Assembly: GCF_000987765.1 (NCBI RefSeq)
Contig: NZ_LAHP01000003.1
Span: 124,001 to 188,000 of the forward strand
Reading direction: 5' to 3'
Source: Arsukibacterium sp. MJ3
Lineage (GTDB): Bacteria; Pseudomonadota; Gammaproteobacteria; Enterobacterales; Alteromonadaceae
DNA length: 64,000 nt
Shown: positions 36,652 through 44,886 of the stretch, piece by piece
How the letters are laid out: each line of letters starts with the position of its first letter
Position numbering within the stretch: position 1 is the stretch's first letter
Position numbers and translations under genes: made by a program
The notes under the pieces: generated by a model
What the model saw: only the letters and a program-made list of their open reading frames with translations
Database searches by the model: none
Told to the model about the DNA's origin: nothing

Positions 36652-38577
36652 TTACTTTGCTAAAGACAATAATAAGTTATTTAACCTTGTAACATAACCT
36701 GCAGGATTTTTTAAGCTACCGCGCTCAGCCAGTAATGCTTGTTCAAACAGCACATGAGCCCACTCATTAAAGCGTGCATCATCGGCTTCATCAACAATAT
36801 GTTTTACCAGCAGATGCTCCGGGTTTAATTCAAAAATAGGTTTTACTTCAGGCACCTTCTGCCCAACCGACTCCATCAGCTTTAACATCTGAGTGCTCAT
36901 ATCGTGCTCGTCGGTTACTACGCAGGCCGGGCTGTCGGTTAAACGGTTGCTCACCTTCACTTCTTTTACTTCGTCGCCAAGTGCAGCCTTAAACCGCTGT
37001 AGTACACTGGCAAACGCTTCTGCCGTTTCCTGCTGTGCTTTTTTGGTTTCGTCATCGTCCAGTTTAGACAAATCTAAACCACCCTTTGCCACTGAACGCA
37101 ATTTTTTGTCATTAAACTCTGACACGTGCTGAATTAACCACTCATCAATCCGATCAGACAGTAACAACACTTCCAACCCTTTTTTGCGGAACACTTCCAG
37201 ATGCGGGCTATGTTTAGCCGCCTGGTAGTTGTCAGCAACCACATAGTAAATCTCGTCCTGACCTTCTTTCATCCGGCCAATATAGTCTGCTAATGACACA
37301 TTTTGGGTGGCGTCATCATTATGGCTGGAGGCAAAGCGCAGTAAACCCGCTATTTGCTCTTTGTTGGCCATATCTTCAGCCGGACCTTCTTTTAATACCT
37401 GACCAAACTCATCCCAAAACACCTGATATTGCTCAGCATCTTTTGCTAGCTTTTCCAGCATTTTCAAGGTGCGGCTGGTACAGCCTTTACGCAGGCTTTG
37501 GGTCACTTTTGTATCCTGCAGAATTTCCCGCGACACGTTTAACGGCAAATCGCTGGAATCGAGCACCCCTTTAATAAACCGTAAGTAGCTGGGCATAAAC
37601 TGTTCAGCATCGTCCATAATAAAGACGCGTTGCACATATAGTTTTAAACCGTGCTTGGCTTCCCGGTTCCACATATCAAAAGGAGCTTTTTTAGGCACAT
37701 ACAACAAGCTGGTATAATTACTGCTGCCTTCTACTTTGTTGTGGCTCCAGCTTAGAGGCTCACTCCAATCATGCGAAATGTGCTTATAAAACTCTTGGTA
37801 TTCCTGCTCGGTTAGCTCCGACTTATCGCGGGTCCACATCGCAGTGGCTTTATTAACCGCCTGCCAGCTACCCTCGGTAGCCGGAATTTTCTCGCCATCT
37901 TCTTCCGTCTCCGGCGCCCCTTCCTGCCACATCTCTACCGGAATACTAATATGGTCAGAGTATTTAGTAATAATGCTTTCTACTTTCCAACGGCCTAAAA
38001 ACTCATCTTCACCTTCGCGTAAATGCAAAGTAATGTCAGTACCACGACCATCTTTGGTAATAGGCGCCAAGGTATAGTCACCCTCACCCGCCGATTCCCA
38101 TTCTACTGCTGTCGTTTCGCCAGCTTTACGGGTACGTACTGTTACTTTATCGGCAACAATAAACGCTGAATAAAAACCGACACCAAATTGTCCAATCAAC
38201 TTAGAATCTTTGCTTTGATCACCTGATAGTTGCGAGAAAAACTCCTTAGTACCTGATTTGGCAATTGTACCCAGGTGTGAAATAACTTCAGCCTCGGACA
38301 TACCAATGCCGTTATCGCTAATTGTTAGAGTGCGGTTTTTCTCATCCAGGCTTATCCGTACTTTTAACTCACCATCATCGCCATACAAACTGGAGTCAGA
38401 TAAGGCCAGAAAACGCAGCTTGTCGGCGGCATCAGAGGCATTTGATACCAATTCACGCAGAAATATTTCTTTATTGGAATACAGTGAATGGATCATCAGG
38501 TTAAGCAGTTGTTTTACTTCAGCCTGAAAGCCATGAGTCTGCTTCTGTCCAGGGTTAGTGGCAGTATTATCACTCAT
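36652..38577 (-). CDS. htpG: Hsp90 chaperone HtpG
   Basis: ATP-dependent Hsp90-family chaperone. The 641-residue protein has the GHKL ATPase domain ([52 protein letters not shown]; residues 25-150). The middle domain has the catalytic arginine region in [11 protein letters not shown], and a C-terminal dimerisation domain ends the protein. I start at 38577 ([11 protein letters not shown]), with AGGACC upstream; the frame is open 18 codons further without family similarity. A sigma-32-type promoter precedes it, so heat induction is expected. Confidence 0.97.
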   Translation of the reverse strand: MSDNTATNPGQKQTHGFQAEVKQLLNLMIHSLYSNKEIFLRELVSNASDAADKLRFLALSDSSLYGDDGELKVRISLDEKNRTLTISDNGIGMSEAEVISHLGTIAKSGTKEFFSQLSGDQSKDSKLIGQFGVGFYSAFIVADKVTVRTRKAGETTAVEWESAGEGDYTLAPITKDGRGTDITLHLREGEDEFLGRWKVESIITKYSDHISIPVEMWQEGAPETEEDGEKIPATEGSWQAVNKATAMWTRDKSELTEQEYQEFYKHISHDWSEPLSWSHNKVEGSSNYTSLLYVPKKAPFDMWNREAKHGLKLYVQRVFIMDDAEQFMPSYLRFIKGVLDSSDLPLNVSREILQDTKVTQSLRKGCTSRTLKMLEKLAKDAEQYQVFWDEFGQVLKEGPAEDMANKEQIAGLLRFASSHNDDATQNVSLADYIGRMKEGQDEIYYVVADNYQAAKHSPHLEVFRKKGLEVLLLSDRIDEWLIQHVSEFNDKKLRSVAKGGLDLSKLDDDETKKAQQETAEAFASVLQRFKAALGDEVKEVKVSNRLTDSPACVVTDEHDMSTQMLKLMESVGQKVPEVKPIFELNPEHLLVKHIVDEADDARFNEWAHVLFEQALLAERGSLKNPAGYVTRLNNLLLSLAK

Positions 38578-38610
38578 TATTAGGTCCTCGAACGTAGTGG
38601 TAGTCAGAAT

Positions 38611-38628
38611 AAAAGGCGCTAATGCGCC
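38611..38628 (-). promoter_or_regulatory. Terminator-like hairpin in the htpG leader
   Basis: On the minus strand GGCGC-ATTA-GCGCC is followed by TTTTATT. It lies between the sigma-32-type promoter and the htpG start, about 15-30 nt into the predicted transcript. It could end read-through from recR, or act as an attenuator or thermosensor on htpG itself. The stem is only five base pairs. Confidence 0.55.
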
Positions 38629-38642
38629 CATCAGTTGACAAC

Positions 38643-38672
38643 TATATGGGGTAGCCCGCTACAGAATTCAAG
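38643..38672 (-). promoter_or_regulatory. Sigma-32 heat-shock promoter of htpG
   Basis: On the minus strand CTTGAA (38667-38672) is separated by 15 bp from CCCCATATA (38643-38651). This is a close match to the RpoH consensus (CTTGAA, 13-17 bp, CCCCATnT). Confidence 0.85.
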
Positions 38673-38744
38673 CATAGAAAAGATCAAGTTTGCAGTTAAA
38701 AGAGAATAGCAATGCCGTGCAGTGACTAACCGGCAGCAAACAGC

Positions 38745-39347
38745 TCAGAAGGCTTTTCGACCACTAAAAGCATGAGACAGTGTATTACCGTCAATGTATT
38801 CCAGCTCGCCACCTACAGGCACCCCCTGCGCTAAACGGGTTACGGCTATTTGGTATTTGTAACATAACTCTGCCAGAAAAAACGCGGTGGCATCACCCTC
38901 AACTGTAGGGTTGGTGGCTAGAATAACTTCGGTTATCTGACCTTTAGCCAGCTGTTTGTCTAAGCGGTCCAGCCCGAGTTCAGCCGGGCCTATGCCATCC
39001 AGCGGTGAAATATAGCCCATCAGTACAAAGTAAAGCCCATTAAACTGGCCGGTTTGTTCTATCGCCAGCTGATCTGACGCCGACCCTACAATGCATAGGG
39101 TGCCGGCTTGCTGGCGCAGTGGATCAGCACACAACGCGCATAGGTCTGTTTCACAAAAAGTACGGCAACTTTGGCAATGGCCCACTTTCAGCATAGCGTT
39201 AGTTAATGCTGCACCCAACCGCTCGCCACCTTCACGGTTACGCTCCAGTAGCTGAAACGCCATACGCTGCGCCGATTTTGGCCCTACTCCGGGCAAAACC
39301 CGCAACGCTTCAATTAATTGCTGCACTAAAGGTGCCAATTTACTCAT
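38745..39347 (-). CDS. recR: Recombination mediator RecR
   Basis: RecR with RecO/RecF loads RecA on SSB-coated gaps. The 200-residue protein has a helix-hairpin-helix N-terminus ([17 protein letters not shown]), a four-cysteine zinc finger ([18 protein letters not shown], about residues 54-71) and a Toprim domain ([36 protein letters not shown]). It follows ybaB by about 40 bp in the conserved dnaX-ybaB-recR block. Confidence 0.97.
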   Translation of the reverse strand: MSKLAPLVQQLIEALRVLPGVGPKSAQRMAFQLLERNREGGERLGAALTNAMLKVGHCQSCRTFCETDLCALCADPLRQQAGTLCIVGSASDQLAIEQTGQFNGLYFVLMGYISPLDGIGPAELGLDRLDKQLAKGQITEVILATNPTVEGDATAFFLAELCYKYQIAVTRLAQGVPVGGELEYIDGNTLSHAFSGRKAF

Positions 39348-39388
39348 ACTACTTTGCTACCTTGTTAACGACTTTAGATATTACTTAG

Positions 39389-39715
39389 TTAAAACGGTAA
39401 CTTCATACCCGGTGGTAATTGCATGCCACCAGTCACTTTGGCCATTTGCTCTTTGTTATTATCTTCTACCCGGCGCACTGCGTCATTCAATGCCGCCGCG
39501 ATTAAATCTTCCAGCATGTCTTTATCATCGGCCAGTAAGCTGTCATCAATTAGTACCCGGCGCACGTTATGGCTACCGGTCATGGTAATTTTTACCAGGC
39601 CAGCACCCGATTCACCAGTCACTTCCATATTGGCAATCTCAGCTTGCACCTTCTGCATTTTGTCCTGCATGGCTTGCGCCTGCTTCATAATATTGCCCAT
39701 TCCGCCTTTAAACAT
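39389..39715 (-). CDS. ybaB: YbaB/EbfC nucleoid-associated protein
   Basis: A 108-residue DNA-binding nucleoid-associated protein. The family start is [21 protein letters not shown], followed by the [21 protein letters not shown] core and a C-terminus ending [13 protein letters not shown], all matching the YbaB family. GAGAG precedes the ATG. It is located between dnaX and recR as in most gammaproteobacteria. Confidence 0.97.
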   Translation of the reverse strand: MFKGGMGNIMKQAQAMQDKMQKVQAEIANMEVTGESGAGLVKITMTGSHNVRRVLIDDSLLADDKDMLEDLIAAALNDAVRRVEDNNKEQMAKVTGGMQLPPGMKLPF

Positions 39716-39801
39716 GATTTTATCTCTCTTTTAAAATTACTGGCGTCAAGATAGTCAGTTGCGCCAAAAATTACAAGTTAAGCCGTTCACGTTAGCAGAT
39801 G

Positions 39802-41781
39802 CTAGTTTACCTGCAAGGTGTCTGGCAATAAGCTGGCATCAAACTGCTGTTGTAGTTGCTGTACGTTTGGGTCATTCTGCATTAACCGGGTAACATAACT
39901 AATACGTTCTTGCTCAATCCGCTGCTGAATAGCCAACGGGCTCTGCGGTATCTGATTACTATAGTTTAACTGCAACTGAAGTTGGCGGCCAAACCCTTGT
40001 GACAGTAGACCTTGCAATTCATGCCGAAACTCAGGGTTATCCAAATGCTGCTGGCTTTGCTGTACTTCAAGCTTAATTTGTTGCTGTTCTAATTGCATGG
40101 CACTGTTTAATAAAAATAAACGCATCAGGCCGCCCACCGGCAACGTTTCAATTAACGCCGCCCAGCTATCTACCTCTGCGGCGTAACGAATTGAAAAATT
40201 CTGCTGATTAATCTCGCCATTAAATATGCTAGCCGTTTCAGCTGGTTGCTCACTCTGCTGCCACAACGTATTAAGCATAGCAGCATGGTTTGGATCATCC
40301 GCCAGCAGCGGTTCGTACTCATCTTCAGGCTCATCCACATACGCTATGTTTTTTGCCATAACGGCCTCAGATTCTGACCGGGTCAATAATATTGCAGCTG
40401 CTGCGGGCACCGGCACTGGCCGGTGCTCAGACTTTTTTGGCGGCTTGGCCTCTACTGCTGCGTCGACAGCAAGGCCCCGACGTTTAATAATGCTGGCCGT
40501 TAACGGATCTATACTACTGCCGGGAGACAAAAGCCTGTCAGGTTGCTGGCTGGCGGGTATCGTTTCAGCCAACAGCGGTGCAGTTGCTGGCGGCTCAGTT
40601 GCTGTCTGCGCAGTTACTGGCGAGGGCTGTATTGTTGCTGGCTGTGCATGCCGTTGCGGTAAAACAGGGCTTACGGTTGCCGCAGTCATGTTGCTGGCGG
40701 GTATTGGCACAAATGCCAGTGCCCGCAATAACGCCATTTCAAGGCCGGTGCGCTCGTCAGGGGCAAAGCTCAGTTCCCGTTTACCGCTAATTAATAACTG
40801 GTAATACAGCTGTAATGCCTCCGGGCTTTGATTTTTAGCCAATGCCGCTACAAAATCTGGTTGCTCAGATAATTGCGCCGCAGCAGGGGCTAACTGTGTC
40901 ATTGCCGCTTGATGTAACAGGCTGAGCATATCATCCAGTACCCGGCTGTAATCACTATGCTGGCTAATTAACGCTTGCAGTTCAGTCTGCATTGCCGGGT
41001 AGTCCTGGTTAAGAATGGCACCCAGAATGGCACTGGCAAATTGCTGATCTAAAAACCCCAGCATATCCCTTACTGCTTCCAGGCTAATTTGGCTGTTACT
41101 TTGAGCAATAGCTTGATCGGTTAAACTGAGCGAGTCGCGTAAACTGCCATTAGCTGCTTTTGCCAGTAAAGGCAGCGCAGCAGTGTCAAACTGAATGTTT
41201 TCTGCCGTTAACACGTGAGCCAAATGGCCGGCAATTTGATCCGGACTTAATGCTTTTAAACTAAATTGTAAGCAACGGGACAGCACCGTAACCGGCAGTT
41301 TCTGTGGATCGGTAGTGGCCAACAGAAATTTAACATGCGGTGGTGGTTCTTCCAGGGTTTTTAGCAGGGCATTGAAACTGTGACGGGACAGCATATGCAC
41401 TTCGTCAATCAGGTAAACTTTAAAGCGGCCACGGCTTGGCGCATATTGCACGTTGTCTAATAAATCGCGGGTATCTTCTACCTTCGTTCGCGAGGCCGCA
41501 TCAATTTCTAATAAGTCGACAAAATTACCGGCATCAATTTCTTTGCAAGCACTGCAAACGCCACAAGGGGTAGCCGTAATACCAGTTTCACAATTTAAAC
41601 TTTTAGCAAATATACGGGCAATGGTGGTTTTACCTACGCCACGGGTACCGGTAAATAAATACGCATGATGCAAGCGACTGCTGGTTAAAGCATTGCTCAG
41701 TGCTGTTTTTACATGGCCCTGGCCAACCAATTCAGCAAACTGCTTTGGCCGCCATTTTCGTGCTAAAACCTGATAACTCAT
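39802..41781 (-). CDS. dnaX: DNA polymerase III tau/gamma subunits
   Basis: The clamp-loader ATPase (gamma) and the polymerase-tethering tau subunit come from this gene. The 659-residue tau has the P-loop TGTRGVGKTTIARIF (about residues 44-58), a zinc module (LNCETGITATPCGVCSACKE), Walker B LIDEVHMLS and the SRC motif VLSRCLQF. Variable Ala/Pro/Gln-rich linkers lead to a DnaB/alpha-binding C-terminus. A slippery A-AAA-AAG with hairpin at codon 450 should give a gamma form of about 451 residues ending Lys-Lys-Val. apt lies 44 bp upstream. Confidence 0.98.
   Translation of the reverse strand: MSYQVLARKWRPKQFAELVGQGHVKTALSNALTSSRLHHAYLFTGTRGVGKTTIARIFAKSLNCETGITATPCGVCSACKEIDAGNFVDLLEIDAASRTKVEDTRDLLDNVQYAPSRGRFKVYLIDEVHMLSRHSFNALLKTLEEPPPHVKFLLATTDPQKLPVTVLSRCLQFSLKALSPDQIAGHLAHVLTAENIQFDTAALPLLAKAANGSLRDSLSLTDQAIAQSNSQISLEAVRDMLGFLDQQFASAILGAILNQDYPAMQTELQALISQHSDYSRVLDDMLSLLHQAAMTQLAPAAAQLSEQPDFVAALAKNQSPEALQLYYQLLISGKRELSFAPDERTGLEMALLRALAFVPIPASNMTAATVSPVLPQRHAQPATIQPSPVTAQTATEPPATAPLLAETIPASQQPDRLLSPGSSIDPLTASIIKRRGLAVDAAVEAKPPKKSEHRPVPVPAAAAILLTRSESEAVMAKNIAYVDEPEDEYEPLLADDPNHAAMLNTLWQQSEQPAETASIFNGEINQQNFSIRYAAEVDSWAALIETLPVGGLMRLFLLNSAMQLEQQQIKLEVQQSQQHLDNPEFRHELQGLLSQGFGRQLQLQLNYSNQIPQSPLAIQQRIEQERISYVTRLMQNDPNVQQLQQQFDASLLPDTLQVN
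40407..40438 (-). promoter_or_regulatory. Programmed -1 frameshift site in dnaX
   Basis: Minus-strand order: a Shine-Dalgarno-like GAGG about 10 nt upstream, the slippery heptamer A-AAA-AAG in phase (40432-40438), a 5-nt spacer TCTGA (40427-40431), and a perfect 8-bp GC-rich hairpin GCACCGGC-CAGT-GCCGGTGC (40407-40426). After the -1 shift the next codons are GTC and TGA stop (TGA at 40427-40429). All three elements known from E. coli dnaX are present in the same geometry. Confidence 0.93.
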
Positions 41782-41825
41782 GCTACGTCTGATACCCAGA
41801 TAAGTAAACTGGCTCTAGCCTAAAC

Positions 41826-42374
41826 TTATTCGCCGTTATACTCAACCAGACTTAAGATATTTAACCCCAGCGCCTCTAAGCGGCTTACCCCACCAAGTGC
41901 AGGCAAACTGATAACAAAAGCAGCATGCTCGACAATACCACCTAAGCGTCGCACCAGTTGCACGGTAGCATCAATAGTGCCACCCGTTGCCAGCAAATCG
42001 TCAACCAGTAACACCTTATCATTGGCATCTATTGCATCGGCATGCAGCTCAAGAGCATCTTCACCGTATTCCAGGGTGTAACGCTGCGAAATACGCTCGC
42101 GTGGTAACTTTCCGGGCTTACGCACGGGCACAAAAGGAATACCTAACGCATAAGAGAGCGGTGCGCCAAAAATAAAGCCGCGTGATTCAGTACCAATAAT
42201 TTTGTCTATGCCTTTGTCAGCATAGTAAAGCGCAAAAGCATCAATCACTTTTTTAAATGCCGGGCCATCCTGCATCAGGCTGGTAACATCACGAAAAGTA
42301 ATACCTGGTTTAGGATAATCAGGTACGGTTTTGATCACTTGTTTTAATTCGGTCGATAACTGTATAAAATTCAT
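41826..42374 (-). CDS. apt: Adenine phosphoribosyltransferase
   Basis: Salvages adenine to AMP using PRPP. The 182-residue protein has the family start region ([18 protein letters not shown]), [26 protein letters not shown] and the PRPP-binding loop [18 protein letters not shown] choose the ATG at 42374 ([11 protein letters not shown]), which has AGGT upstream and fits the family length; the frame is open 43 codons further, through the small ORF at 42419-42538. It precedes dnaX as in E. coli. Confidence 0.96.
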   Translation of the reverse strand: MNFIQLSTELKQVIKTVPDYPKPGITFRDVTSLMQDGPAFKKVIDAFALYYADKGIDKIIGTESRGFIFGAPLSYALGIPFVPVRKPGKLPRERISQRYTLEYGEDALELHADAIDANDKVLLVDDLLATGGTIDATVQLVRRLGGIVEHAAFVISLPALGGVSRLEALGLNILSLVEYNGE

Positions 42375-42418
42375 GGTGATACCTATATTGACAAACTCCT
42401 GCGGCCTACCACTTTTTA

Positions 42419-42538
42419 TTAAAGCAGAATTTGTAACCAGCGCACTATTGGCACCAGACAAAGCAACACCACAAAAATGGCTACAAATGCCAGAAACTGC
42501 CAAACATTAAATGGATCTTTAAAATTTTCGTCGGCCAT
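42419..42538 (-). CDS. 39-residue single-pass membrane protein upstream of apt
   Basis: A short reading frame starting ATG at 42538 encodes a charged N-terminus ([13 protein letters not shown]) followed by one strongly hydrophobic segment ([18 protein letters not shown], about residues 15-32) and an RW-containing tail ending ILL. A GAGTGTAGAGA stretch upstream could bind ribosomes weakly. The composition (acidic start, clean membrane helix) is unlike a random frame. It lies 44 bp upstream of apt in the same direction. I do not recognise the family; it is predicted only from sequence. Confidence 0.6.
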   Translation of the reverse strand: MADENFKDPFNVWQFLAFVAIFVVLLCLVPIVRWLQILL

Positions 42539-42677
42539 TCTCTACACTCTTTACGAATAATGAATATATTTAAGGGGTCATATGGTAATGAATTTACACC
42601 GCTTTGAACAGCGCCAAAAGCGCATTTACCACAAAACCCCCGGCTAAGAATATAAATATCGGTATTTAATATCCACT

Positions 42678-43599
42678 TCAACATGCTTTTTTACCGTTAG
42701 TAGCAAGATAATAAGCATTTAATTCGTCAGCAACATCGTAATTTGTTTTAAAATTGTAGTTAACACGTTCAAATTTTGGTTGTACTTCACTGTACTGTTG
42801 AAGGTTTATAAAATCACACCGCGGACTTGCGAAATTGTCAGCGTCAGACAAGGGACCAGCATATACATCGGGCAAAGAGCTGTCTGAATAAAACAAGCCT
42901 AAAATGTCACCTGTGAAGGGGTCCCATACTGTGCCTTGGTTTGAGATAACATAGAAACCAGCATTCGGTAAGGTAATATGATCTGGAAAAGCCTCATCAT
43001 TAACTTTATCTGCCGGACGTTGCATACCGGTAGCCAGGGCGTATGGAAACGCGGTGTAAGAAGTTGCGGTCCAAGGGTTATCAAGTGCATTTAATGAATT
43101 CTGCGAATTATATTCAAGCGAAAACGCGGCATTACCACGACCATCGGCAAAATCCTGGCCATAAGAGAAAGTATACTTTTCATTCTGATAAGAACTATTA
43201 TCAGCAAAACCTTTAATAGTACTAACATTTAAGCCAGTAATATCTTTTTTCAAGACAACGTTAACTACACCGGTTACTGCATCAGCACCGTACACGGCAG
43301 AGGCGCCGCCAGTGATAATTTCTATCCGGTCAATCCATGAGCTTGGAATGGTGTTGGTATCAACTGAAGAGGTACCAGAGGAACTGGCAACGTGCCGCTT
43401 TTTGTCAACCAATACTAACCGGTAATGGGGCGATTGCAACCTCACGCAAGATACGTGAGCCAGTAACTTCAATACGTTCTATTTGTTCAGCTTTTTGTTC
43501 TTCCTGAGCATTGGCAGCGCCCATTACCAGCATGCTTGATACTGCACCAAAAGTAACAGCCAGCCGCATGGCCTTGCTAAGTTTGCTATTTGTAAACAT
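42678..43599 (-). pseudogene. Decayed TonB-dependent receptor (N-terminal remnant)
   Basis: Two overlapping minus-strand frames make one broken gene. The first (43405-43599) has an intact signal peptide (KLSKAMRLAVTFGAVSSM to GAANAQ) and the IERIEVTGSRI segment, then stops. The second (from the 43472 frame to 42678) resumes inside the plug (LVLVDKKRHVASSSGTSSVD, IITGGASAVYGADAVTGVVN) and runs into the first barrel strands before ending at residues GKKAC. About 50-60 plug residues, including the usual plug start, are missing at the junction, and most of the beta-barrel is absent. The start region resembles that of the intact receptor at 44887-47544, so it is a decayed paralogue. Confidence 0.88.
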
Positions 43600-43808
43600 G
43601 TAAATATCCCTGGATTGCCTTAGGTAAAAGCAATTCTTGTTTTATGTAGTCTTGGTACTACATTATCCAAGCCGGTCCCAGTTAAGATATTGTTAGCAAT
43701 AGCTTACAATCACTAATCCTAGTCGTACTTAAGGATTAAGCAAGGGTCAACAATAAGTTCCGCAGTTCATCGCAAATACAGGCAAACTATCTCTTTAAGC
43801 TGTTTACA

Positions 43809-44795
43809 TTAATTATTTATATATTCTCCAGTGTCATTATTTTCTTTTACTTTTTTAGCAAGCTTAAATACCCAGCAAAGCTTGCCTTCAGCACTATCTA
43901 AGGTAGCAACTGACACTACAAAGCCCTGTTGCTCGGCAATTTTCTGTATATGTTTTATTTGCGCTGTATTCCAGCTCGCCGCTAATTGATCAGTCAGCCG
44001 CTGCTTAAAATCGGTTAAATTATGCACAAGGGTAGTAATAGTGTCTTCAGAAAGGCAGCGCCAATTGCTTAGTGCCGGCACCAGATCTTTTGCCATAACA
44101 TTAAACCAGTCTAGTTTATCGCCGCTAAATAACTGCTGTGTTGCCATAAAAGCGCTTAATAACAAATTACTGTGTTGCTTAAGCAACTGCTGCTGCTGCG
44201 CTGATAAATCGGTGAACTGTTGCAGAGGCTTACAAAATATGGCGAACGCTTGTGCTTTGGCTAATAAGCCATCAGCTGCCGTAAATACCGGCAATACGGC
44301 TAAACCAACCTGACAATCGAGTGATATAAAAGAATCTGCATGATGTACCAAGGCTACCGCTTTACCGACTGGCGTTAAAATTCGATATAATTGCTGTAGT
44401 GTCGCGGCGGGTTCAGCATATTCAAAACCAAATTGGCTGATTACCATATCAAATTCGGCAGCTGCAAAGGTTAACCTTTCAGAGGGCATATTGCCAAAAA
44501 ATTGGATTTTTTTAAGGTATTTATAGCTGGCGTCTTGCCTGCTAAATAATTGCAATGGCGCAATATTAGCTTTGTCAGTAGCAGTAACCACAAAACGATC
44601 ATTCGTTTGCAATGCTAATACGGCTAAACCACCATTGCCCGTAGCCAAGTCTAAGATACTGGCGTTAGGCTGCAGTGTAGTAAAAATTTGCTGCCAAAAC
44701 CGGGCGATATCGCCGGCGTATCCCAACCCTTGCTCCCCTTCTGCAAAACTATTTAGTGTTTTGGTTTTTTGCCAATAATTATCCCAATGCTGCAA
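43809..44795 (-). CDS. Class I SAM-dependent methyltransferase
   Basis: A 328-residue protein with a Rossmann-type SAM site: motif I ILDLATGNGGLAVLAL (about residues 45-60), acidic motif II VVTATDKAN, and FDMVISQFGFEYAEP as the post-catalytic motif. Helical C-terminal part from about residue 170 without recognised domain. N-terminus MQHWDNYWQKTKTLNSFAEGEQGLGY is typical of small-molecule methyltransferases. The substrate is unknown. It lies between an intact and a broken TonB receptor and is probably transcribed alone. Confidence 0.8.
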   Translation of the reverse strand: MQHWDNYWQKTKTLNSFAEGEQGLGYAGDIARFWQQIFTTLQPNASILDLATGNGGLAVLALQTNDRFVVTATDKANIAPLQLFSRQDASYKYLKKIQFFGNMPSERLTFAAAEFDMVISQFGFEYAEPAATLQQLYRILTPVGKAVALVHHADSFISLDCQVGLAVLPVFTAADGLLAKAQAFAIFCKPLQQFTDLSAQQQQLLKQHSNLLLSAFMATQQLFSGDKLDWFNVMAKDLVPALSNWRCLSEDTITTLVHNLTDFKQRLTDQLAASWNTAQIKHIQKIAEQQGFVVSVATLDSAEGKLCWVFKLAKKVKENNDTGEYINN

Positions 44796-44825
44796 AGTGC
44801 ACCCCTTTTTCAGATTTTTAAATAG

Positions 44826-44855
44826 AAAAAAGGCGGGGAAACCCCGCCTTTTATT
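44826..44855 (-). terminator. Terminator after the TonB receptor
   Basis: Minus-strand AAGGCGGGG-TTT-CCCCGCCTTTTTT: a GC-rich 9-bp stem with a U tail, about 30 bp beyond the receptor stop. It also has an A/T flank that could work in the other direction. Confidence 0.92.
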
Positions 44856-44886
44856 AGCTAACTATACATTTACTTAGTCTATAAGT

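Noticed and set aside
40226-40804. 192-codon plus-strand frame opposite dnaX
   Set aside because: Shadow of the Ala/Pro/Gln-rich tau linker; no ribosome-binding site or domain.
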